The notes beneath the pieces are model-generated. The model ran no database searches. It had not been told where the DNA came from and saw only the letters and a program-made list of their open reading frames with translations. Shown in pieces: positions 57,972-64,000 of a stretch of 64,000 nucleotides of DNA (its first letter is position 1; each line of letters begins with the position of its first letter). A program made the position numbers and the translations under genes. Source of the DNA: Pararhizobium polonicum (GTDB taxonomy: Bacteria > Pseudomonadota > Alphaproteobacteria > Rhizobiales > Rhizobiaceae); the NCBI RefSeq assembly GCF_001687365.1, contig NZ_LGLV01000015.1, positions 124,001 to 188,000 of the forward strand. Reading direction: 5' to 3'.

Positions 57972-59045
57972 ATGATCAATTTTGAGAATCTCGAAGACGC
58001 GCGAATGCTTGCGCAGGCAATCGTCAATACGATCCACGATCCGCTTCTCGTTCTCGACAAGCGCTTCCACGTGCTGGCCGCCAGCCGCTCCTTTTATGAG
58101 ACATTCAAGGTGAATGCCGAGGATACGTATGGCCAACTGCTCTATACGCTTGGCGATGGCCAATGGGACATACCGGCGCTGCGCCTGCTGCTGGAAACGA
58201 TCATTCCGGCGCAGACCGCCATGAACGGTTTCGAGGTCGAGTATGACTTTCCCGGTCTCGGCCAGAGAATCATGCTGCTGAACGCGCGGCAGGTGGTCTA
58301 TGGCGAGGGTTCCGGTACGACGATCCTGCTCGCCTTCACCGATATCAGCGCCCGCCGCGCGATCGAGCGCGAGAAGGACCTCCTGCATGAACGGACCGAG
58401 GAACTGCTGCGCCAGAAGGGCGTCCTGCTTCAGGAGATGCAGCATCGTGTCGCCAACAGCCTGCAGATCATTGCCAGCATCCTGTTGCTGAAGGCTCGCG
58501 CGGTGACATCGGAGGAGACGCGCCGCGATCTGCAGGATGCGCATCAACGGGTGATGTCGGTTGCCGAGGTTCAGCGCCATCTTCACGTGACCGGCGGTAT
58601 CGACCAGATCGAGGTCGGCTCCTATCTGTCGACGCTGTGCAGCAGCCTGGGCTCTTCGATGACGGGCGAGAGCCAGCCGATTGAGATCAAGGTGTCGGCT
58701 GAAATCGGCCGGATCGGTTCGGACCAGGCTGTCAGCCTCGGCCTCATCGTCACCGAACTGGTCATCAACGCCATCAAATATGCTTTTCCTGCCCTCAATC
58801 CCGAAGCATCCATCGTCGTGTCCTACGACGTGAACGGCAGCAACTGGAAGCTCGTCGTTTCCGACAACGGCGTCGGAAAAGAGACCGTGCCGGACGCCAA
58901 GTCCGGCGGCGGACTGGGGACCGCCATCGTGCAGGCGCTGGTCAAGCAGCTTGACGCACAGATAGAAACGGTATCGGACGCAACCGGAACGGCCGTGTCG
59001 ATCACGCATGCAACCTTCAGCGCGCGGTTGCCTGAAGCGGCTTAA
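57972..59045 (+). CDS. Soluble PAS-HisKA_2 sensor histidine kinase
   Basis: The 357-residue protein has an N-terminal PAS-like domain (about 12-130), then the HisKA_2 dimerisation motif QEMQHRVANSLQIIAS with H158 and an HWE/HisKA_2-type ATPase with NAIKYAF and DNGVGKE. No membrane helices. This group includes kinases feeding the alphaproteobacterial general stress response (PhyR/EcfG). No response regulator is adjacent, so its partner is elsewhere. Confidence 0.9.
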   Translation: MINFENLEDARMLAQAIVNTIHDPLLVLDKRFHVLAASRSFYETFKVNAEDTYGQLLYTLGDGQWDIPALRLLLETIIPAQTAMNGFEVEYDFPGLGQRIMLLNARQVVYGEGSGTTILLAFTDISARRAIEREKDLLHERTEELLRQKGVLLQEMQHRVANSLQIIASILLLKARAVTSEETRRDLQDAHQRVMSVAEVQRHLHVTGGIDQIEVGSYLSTLCSSLGSSMTGESQPIEIKVSAEIGRIGSDQAVSLGLIVTELVINAIKYAFPALNPEASIVVSYDVNGSNWKLVVSDNGVGKETVPDAKSGGGLGTAIVQALVKQLDAQIETVSDATGTAVSITHATFSARLPEAA

Positions 59046-59076
59046 CGGTTCCGGTCATCTTCTGAACATGGTCGTC

Positions 59077-59535
59077 TTACGTATCGGCGACGGATGACTG
59101 CCGGCCGGTCACGCTGTCGATGTGGATGGTGAAAAAGACCGGTGCCATCGCCTTTTCACCGGTAGCGGCCGCGCCGGGCTTCAGGGCTCCCGGCTCCCAC
59201 CAGCTTGCCCGTTTTTCCAGGAGGGACCAGGCGTGAAGCCGTTCATCGTGCCATTGCGCGTCGTCCGGAAATTCTTCATATCGGCCCTCGACGACGACGC
59301 TTTGCCAGTCCTCGTTGTCCTTGATCTCGCCGACCTGGACGCAGACGTTCGGGTTGGTCCTCAACCAGTCGATTTTCTGCCCCGGCATCGAAAAGCTGTA
59401 GAGGCTGGGAGATTCAAAAACATACTGGATCGGCACCACATAGGGCCGGTTGTCCCTGGCGCAGGCCAGGTGGGCGATATGGCCTCGCGACAGGACGTCG
59501 GCGCAGTTCTCGCTGCTCATGTCTTTCACGATCAT
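59077..59535 (-). CDS. Pyridoxamine 5'-phosphate oxidase-fold flavin-binding protein
   Basis: The 152-residue protein matches the split-barrel flavin-binding family (SRGHIAHLACARDNRPYVVP). These proteins bind FMN or related flavins and their substrates are mostly unknown. Start at 59535 has GGAAGGAATC upstream; open frame before it is not family-like. It converges with the kinase. Confidence 0.87.
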   Translation of the reverse strand: MIVKDMSSENCADVLSRGHIAHLACARDNRPYVVPIQYVFESPSLYSFSMPGQKIDWLRTNPNVCVQVGEIKDNEDWQSVVVEGRYEEFPDDAQWHDERLHAWSLLEKRASWWEPGALKPGAAATGEKAMAPVFFTIHIDSVTGRQSSVADT

Positions 59536-59650
59536 CGGATAGATTCCTTCCGGACATCGATTGCCCATCGACCATCATAGCACGCTTCGTGGCCCGGTTT
59601 CTTTAAATCGGGTGCCGGAAGACGGACGGCCGCAGGCTGAAGGCCGGATT

Positions 59651-60679
59651 TTACCGCGATGCTGCGACCACCAGCACCTTTACCTCTCCCGCCGCAGGCG
59701 GATTGCGGATCACCTCCGGCGCCTCCTCCAGCGTGATTGTTCGCGAGATCAGCTTCTCGACGTTGATCACGCCGGATGCCACCAGATCGGCCGCGCGGCG
59801 GTGGGTGAAGGGGTTGATGAAGGAGCCGAGCACGCGCAGCTCCCGGAAGAGAATATCGAACGGCTCGATGCGGACCGTCTCGCCCTGTGCCATGACACCG
59901 AGGATGACAACGGTGCCGCCGGCCTTGGCAAGCCGGGGTGCCTGTTCGACCGTTTCGGCAACGCCGGCACATTCGATCACCACATCGACACCGCCCGGAA
60001 CGAGCCCGTCAGGCCCCGTGATCCGCGCGATGATATCGCTGGCGGAGGGATCGACGCTGGCCGTGGCGCCCAGTTCTTCTGCCAGCGTCCGCTTGGCTTG
60101 CTGCCTTGTGGAGAGAATGACGGTGGTGGCACCCGCCAGCCGTGCCAGCTGCACCGTCAAAAGCCCGATGACGCCGCCGCCGAGCACGACGACGGAGGAG
60201 CCGGCCTTGATCTGTGCCATGTCGATGCCGTGCAGGCAGCAGGCCAGCGGCTCGCAGAAGGCCCCGTGGTTCGGGTCGAGGCTGAGTGGAATCTCGAAGG
60301 CCTGCTTCTGCGGGACGATGACATAATCGGCGAAACCGCCGTCGCGGCTGATGCCGATGGCCTTCAGGTTGCGGCAGAGATTGGCGCGGCCCGCCTGGCA
60401 TTGCGGGCATTGGCCGCAGGAAATGTTGGGATCGCCGGTGATCCGCGCGCCGAGCTTGAAGCCTTTGACGCCGCTGCCGATCGCCTCGACGATGCCGGAG
60501 AATTCGTGGCCGAGGGTGACCGGCGGCGTCGAGGGAAACTCGCCGTGCAGGAGATGGCGGTCGGTGCCGCAGATGCCGCAGGCCTCGACGCGGACCAGAA
60601 GATCGTCCGGCCCCGGAACGGGTTTTTCAACCTCGCGCACGAAAAGATTGCCGATCGATTCCAGACGCATGGCCTTCAT
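59651..60679 (-). CDS. Zinc-dependent alcohol/polyol dehydrogenase (MDR superfamily)
   Basis: The 342-residue protein has catalytic-zinc motif CGICGTDRHLLHGE, GHEFSGIV, the structural-zinc cysteines CGQCPQCQAGRANLC and a Rossmann GGGVIGLLTVQL. It resembles sorbitol/threonine-type dehydrogenases of sugar catabolism. Start at 60679 (MKAMRLES) is family-like. Substrate unknown; no transport or kinase genes are beside it. Confidence 0.92.
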   Translation of the reverse strand: MKAMRLESIGNLFVREVEKPVPGPDDLLVRVEACGICGTDRHLLHGEFPSTPPVTLGHEFSGIVEAIGSGVKGFKLGARITGDPNISCGQCPQCQAGRANLCRNLKAIGISRDGGFADYVIVPQKQAFEIPLSLDPNHGAFCEPLACCLHGIDMAQIKAGSSVVVLGGGVIGLLTVQLARLAGATTVILSTRQQAKRTLAEELGATASVDPSASDIIARITGPDGLVPGGVDVVIECAGVAETVEQAPRLAKAGGTVVILGVMAQGETVRIEPFDILFRELRVLGSFINPFTHRRAADLVASGVINVEKLISRTITLEEAPEVIRNPPAAGEVKVLVVAASR

Positions 60680-60868
60680 GTCACCGTTCCTCCCAAAACA
60701 AGTACGGTCATAGTGGCATGCGCGATGGCCGGCTGCCAACGGCCGATCCGCTCTTTTTGGGGGTGAAAAACTTTGTTGTTTTGACCTTGTACAAAATCGC
60801 AACTGGCGCGTTATATGGTCTGGAAACGATGAGACGGCCGCCAGAGGCCGGGACGGGGAGATTGCAGT

Positions 60869-61801
60869 ATGGAATGGAAGGGTCGCCGCCAGTCGGGCAA
60901 TATCGAGGACGAACGCGGAGCCGGTCCGGTCCAGGGCGGCATGGGCGGCAATCCGTTCGGGCGCGGCGGCGGCTTCCGCCTTCCGACAGGCGGCGGTGGC
61001 CGTGGCGGTGGCATGAGCATCGGCACGATCATCTTCCTTGTCGTCATCTATTTCGTGCTCAAGATGATGGGCATCGACATGCTGCAGATCATGGACGGCG
61101 GCCAGGTCAGTTCGCCGGGTGTCGAGCAGAGCCAGACGCGGTCACCGCAGGGCTCGGCGCAGGAGGAAGAAACCAAGGCCTTCGTTGCCACGGTGCTGGC
61201 CGAAACCGAAGACACCTGGAACGGCATCTTCCAGGCGAGCGGCCAGACCTATGTCGAACCGAAACTCGTCCTCTTCCGTGACGGCATCAATTCCGCCTGC
61301 GGCATGGCATCCTCGGCCAGCGGCCCATTCTATTGCCCGGGCGACCAGAAGGTCTATCTCGACATGGCCTTCTTCGACGAACTGGCGCAGCGCTTCGATG
61401 CGGCCGGCGATTTCGCCGAGGCCTACGTGATCGCCCACGAGGTCGGCCATCACGTGCAGAACCTGCTCGGTATCCTGCCGAAGGTGAACGCCCAGCGCCA
61501 GCGCATGAGCGAGGCCGATTCCAACCAGATGTCGGTGCGCGTCGAACTGCAGGCGGATTGCTTCGCCGGTATCTGGGGCAAGTATACCCAGCAGAAGGGT
61601 CTGCTGGATCAGGGCGATCTCGAAGAGGCGCTGAATGCCGCCACCCAGATCGGCGACGACACGCTGCAGAAGCGCACCCAGGGTTACGTGGTTCCCGAGA
61701 GCTTCAACCACGGCACGTCGGCGCAGCGCTCGACCTGGTTCAAGCGCGGCTTCGACAGCGGCAAGCTGTCCGCCTGCGATACGTTCAACGGCAATATCTG
61801 A
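60869..61801 (+). CDS. YpfJ-family neutral zinc metalloprotease
   Basis: The 310-residue protein has a Gly-rich cytoplasmic N-terminus (GGMGGNPFGRGGGFRLPTGG), one membrane helix (about 50-67) and a zinc-peptidase domain with HEVGHH (190-195) and a later third ligand, plus cysteines at C144 and C156. Function of YpfJ is unknown; a membrane-tethered extracytoplasmic protease is likely. A strong terminator follows. Confidence 0.93.
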   Translation: MEWKGRRQSGNIEDERGAGPVQGGMGGNPFGRGGGFRLPTGGGGRGGGMSIGTIIFLVVIYFVLKMMGIDMLQIMDGGQVSSPGVEQSQTRSPQGSAQEEETKAFVATVLAETEDTWNGIFQASGQTYVEPKLVLFRDGINSACGMASSASGPFYCPGDQKVYLDMAFFDELAQRFDAAGDFAEAYVIAHEVGHHVQNLLGILPKVNAQRQRMSEADSNQMSVRVELQADCFAGIWGKYTQQKGLLDQGDLEEALNAATQIGDDTLQKRTQGYVVPESFNHGTSAQRSTWFKRGFDSGKLSACDTFNGNI

Positions 61802-61807
61802 CCGGCC

Positions 61808-61843
61808 GCCGGCGCACCTCGTTCCGGTGCGCCGGCTGTTTTC
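61808..61843 (+). terminator. Intrinsic terminator after the YpfJ-type gene
   Basis: An 11-bp perfect stem, GCCGGCGCACC (61808-61818) with GGTGCGCCGGC (61826-61836), seven-base loop, then TGTTTTC. Confidence 0.9.
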
Positions 61844-62024
61844 TCCTCGTGGCAGGCCCATGATGGCCCGTATGCGCGAAAAATTGTCCACCGTCGCAAG
61901 GCGGCGGATCGCAAAAGCAACGCGGCAACCTATATCTCTCCTGAATGCGGCGGCACGCCGGCGTAAGGCCGGCTGAACGCTGGACGGCAGTGCCGAACGT
62001 TGAACGGCAGTGAAGGAGAATAGC

Positions 62025-62354
62025 ATGCGGAAATTTATCGCCCTCGCGGCAATCGCGCTGGCCCTGTCGGCGGCGGCCCCCGCGAGCGCCACCGAGACGC
62101 TCGGCACCATTCTTTTCGGCAGGCCTTCGGAGCCGGGCATTGCCGTGATCATCCTGCGGCCCAGCCATCACGATGACGATCAGGTGCCGGTGATCTACCG
62201 CCATCCGTCGGCGGCCACGCTGGCGCGCGCGCAAGACGAAATCGCCACCAATCCGGTCATCAGGGCCTCTCTGGAGCGCCGGAATATCCGGCCGTACAAC
62301 GTGCTGGCCATTCAGACCGCCCTTAACGGCGGCAAGATCATTTATGTGAAGTGA
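62025..62354 (+). CDS. Small secreted protein, tandem paralogue 1
   Basis: The 109-residue protein has a signal peptide (MRKFIALAAIALALSAAAPA, cleavage near ASA-TE) and a conserved C-terminal half: VIILRP, QVPVIYRHPSAATLARAQ and QTALNGGKIIYVK. The next gene encodes a paralogue. No cysteine in the mature part. Start ATG follows AAGGAGAA. Function unknown. Confidence 0.75.
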   Translation: MRKFIALAAIALALSAAAPASATETLGTILFGRPSEPGIAVIILRPSHHDDDQVPVIYRHPSAATLARAQDEIATNPVIRASLERRNIRPYNVLAIQTALNGGKIIYVK

Positions 62355-62418
62355 CCGTCGCGTCGAGGACGATGCAGCGCAAGGACCTGAAACCGCTGAT
62401 CTTGTGAGGAGAAAGACC

Positions 62419-62760
62419 GTGAAGAAAGCCGCCACCTTTGTTCTGGCCGCCGCCCTTCTATCCGCCGTTGGCGCCGGTTCGTTTGCACAAACCGCCCATG
62501 CCCAGAGGGCGCATTCGACCCGGCAGGCGAGCACCAGCGTTACCGTCATCATCATCCGGGATTATATCGGCCCGGACGATTTCCAGCAGGTGCCGATGAC
62601 CTATCGCAATCCGTCGGCGCAGACCTATGCGCGCGGGCAGGAGGAGATACGCTCCAATGCCGATATCCGGGCGATCCTGCAAAGACGCGGCATTCCATTC
62701 CGCAATGTCACGGGTGTCCAGACCGCCTTCAACGGCGGCAAGATCGTCTATGTGCGGTGA
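62419..62760 (+). CDS. Small secreted protein, tandem paralogue 2
   Basis: The 113-residue protein shares about half its residues with the preceding one over the last 70 positions (VIIIRD, QVPMTYRNPSAQTYARGQ, QTAFNGGKIVYVR). A signal peptide ends near AHA-QR. The GTG at 62419 has GAGGAGA at ideal spacing; a GTG at 62404 overlaps that site and is less likely. Function unknown; the pair lies 64 bases apart and is likely one transcript. Confidence 0.75.
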   Translation: MKKAATFVLAAALLSAVGAGSFAQTAHAQRAHSTRQASTSVTVIIIRDYIGPDDFQQVPMTYRNPSAQTYARGQEEIRSNADIRAILQRRGIPFRNVTGVQTAFNGGKIVYVR

Positions 62761-62803
62761 TCGCGTGGGCGCTCCGTCGTAGTCCACAAACGTCTCGGCA
62801 GTC

Positions 62804-62940
62804 TCCCTCTTCTCCCCATCGGGGAGAACGTGCCCGGAGGGCGGATGAGGGGGCGGCTGGCTCAGAATATGCGGCGACACCCCTCATCGTCTCGCTTTGC
62901 TCGACACGTCTCCCCGTTGGGGAGAAGAGGGAGAGCGGCG
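62804..62940. repeat. Rhizobial GC-rich intergenic palindrome (copy 4)
   Basis: CTTCTCCCC-AT-CGGGGAGAA with GGCGGATGAGGGGG, then an inverted second half (CCCCTCATCGTCTCG, CTCCCCGTTGGGGAG). Same family as near 8158, 36653 and 45568; the two-half layout is most like copy 2. Confidence 0.8.
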
Positions 62941-62993
62941 CCAATACTGCGCAATCCATATGCGATAGCCCCTCAACGGGGGGGAAGTCGACT

Positions 62994-63989
62994 TCACTTC
63001 TCGCTGTCCATATGCGCCAGCATCGCCTCGGGATAACGGCCGCCGGCAGCCGCATTCTTCGGCACCGCCGCTTCGATGGCGGTGAGATCGGCGGCGGACA
63101 ATTGCACGCCCTGCGACCCCAGCGCTTCACTCAGCCGCTCGACCGTGCGGGCGCCGATAACCGGCACGATGTCGCTGCCTTGCGCCGTCACCCAGGCGAT
63201 GGCGATCTGTGCGACCGAGACGCCTTTGGCATCGGCGATCACCCGCAGCGCCTCGACGAGCGCGAGATTGCGGTCGACATTCTCGCCCTGGAAGCGCGGG
63301 CTGTGGGCGCGGAAATCGCCCTTGCTCTGGCCGTCGCCCTTCTGCCAATGGCCGCTGATCAGGCCGCGCGACAGCACGCCGTAAGCGGTGATGCCAATGC
63401 CGATATCGCGGCAGGCGGGCAGGATCGCATCCTCGATACCGCGCGAAATCAGCGAATATTCGATCTGCAGGTCGACGATCGGGTGCACGGCAGCGGCGCG
63501 GCGAATGGTGTCTGCGCCGACTTCGGACAATCCGATATGACGGACATAACCGGCCTGGATCATGTCGGCGATGGCGCCGACCGTATCCTCGATCGGCACG
63601 TTCGGATCGAGCCGGGCAGGGCGGTAGATGTCGATATAATCGACGCCGAGCCGTTGCAGTGTATAGGCGACGAAATTCTTCAGCGCCGCCGGGCGGTTGT
63701 CCATGCCGTTGAAGCCACCGCTAACGTCGCGCAACGCGCCGGTCTTGACGCTGATGACAGCCTTGTCGCGGGCGATACCCTTCAGCGCTTCGCCGATCAG
63801 CATCTCGTTATGGCCCATGCCGTAGAAATCGCCGGTGTCGATGAGGTTGATGCCGGCATCGAGCGCCGCATGGATGGTGGCGATCCCGTCCGCCCGGCCG
63901 GAAGGACCGTACATGCCGGACATGCCCATGCAGCCGAGACCGAGCGTCGAGACCGATGGGCCGGTCTGGCCGAGCTGAACATATTTCAT
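62994..63989 (-). CDS. Aldo/keto reductase
   Basis: The 331-residue TIM-barrel protein has the AKR opening [13 protein letters not shown], catalytic Asp and Tyr in [12 protein letters not shown] and Lys in ISVKTG. Where most family members read YQHR with the catalytic histidine, this one reads YRPARLDP, so the His is replaced. It may be a weak or altered reductase. NADPH-dependent carbonyl reduction is the likely class. The start codon is just inside the window edge. Confidence 0.9.
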   Translation of the reverse strand: MKYVQLGQTGPSVSTLGLGCMGMSGMYGPSGRADGIATIHAALDAGINLIDTGDFYGMGHNEMLIGEALKGIARDKAVISVKTGALRDVSGGFNGMDNRPAALKNFVAYTLQRLGVDYIDIYRPARLDPNVPIEDTVGAIADMIQAGYVRHIGLSEVGADTIRRAAAVHPIVDLQIEYSLISRGIEDAILPACRDIGIGITAYGVLSRGLISGHWQKGDGQSKGDFRAHSPRFQGENVDRNLALVEALRVIADAKGVSVAQIAIAWVTAQGSDIVPVIGARTVERLSEALGSQGVQLSAADLTAIEAAVPKNAAAGGRYPEAMLAHMDSEK

Positions 63990-64000
63990 GGCGTTTCTCC

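Overview
The window looks like part of a chromosome from a member of the Rhizobiaceae (Rhizobium, Agrobacterium, Neorhizobium or Ensifer-like). The evidence is high GC, dense genes on both strands, a BA14K-family protein, a tandem pair of alpha-r15/AbcR-type small RNAs beside an LsrB/VtlR-type regulator and trxB, an lrp - LPS-core glycosyltransferase - greA - carB order that I know from Sinorhizobium, and GC-rich intergenic palindromes carrying the motif GGCGGATGAGGGG. I see no tRNA, rRNA, CRISPR array, prophage or insertion sequence.

Layout. 1-4116: two tandem MHYT-GGDEF-EAL cyclic-di-GMP proteins, the first cut by the window edge. 4125-8672: a BenE-type transporter, divergent from a GAF-Fis regulator that is AcoR-like but lacks the AAA+ domain, followed by an aldehyde dehydrogenase and its DUF779 partner. 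8700-14865 (minus strand): housekeeping genes prs, a lipoprotein, an M24-fold protein without metal ligands, pgeF, a MidA-type methyltransferase and lgt. 15055-17999: ubiK, YbjN-like, proC, csaA and a small tyrosine phosphatase. 18000-21798: histidine kinase, OmpR-type regulator, MarR regulator (petR/petP-like order) and ilvE, with a perfect 14-bp inverted repeat in the MarR/ilvE gap. 21910-24322: small membrane proteins, an MBL hydrolase, a BA14K protein and a cold-shock protein. 24872-29150: a Gram-negative sortase, its vWA/VIT target protein and a PQQ-type sugar dehydrogenase. 29612-38364: aminotransferase, MFS exporter, LysR/SDR pair, lytic transglycosylase, GNAT, APH-like kinase, Old-Yellow-Enzyme reductase and ArsR.

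38471-47346 is the most information-rich stretch: two AbcR-type sRNAs, lsrB, trxB, then an LPS-core glycosyltransferase cluster around lrp, ending in lpsB and greA. 47681-53905 is an accessory block (hydrolase, TetR, quinone-reductase-like protein, MFS, acyltransferase) lying between greA and carB. 53990-63989 holds carB, a soluble HisKA_2 kinase, a flavin-binding protein, a zinc alcohol dehydrogenase, a YpfJ-type metalloprotease, two tandem paralogous secreted proteins and an aldo/keto reductase.

Several genes form local regulator-target units whose operators can be seen: MarR/ilvE, LysR/SDR, TetR/oxidoreductase and ArsR/OYE. LsrB is likely to control the neighbouring AbcR RNAs and redox genes. 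The least described items are the sortase module, the AAA-less AcoR-like protein beside a sigma-54-like site, a 54-residue membrane protein behind a possible general-stress promoter, and an AT-rich non-coding island with mutually exclusive hairpins.
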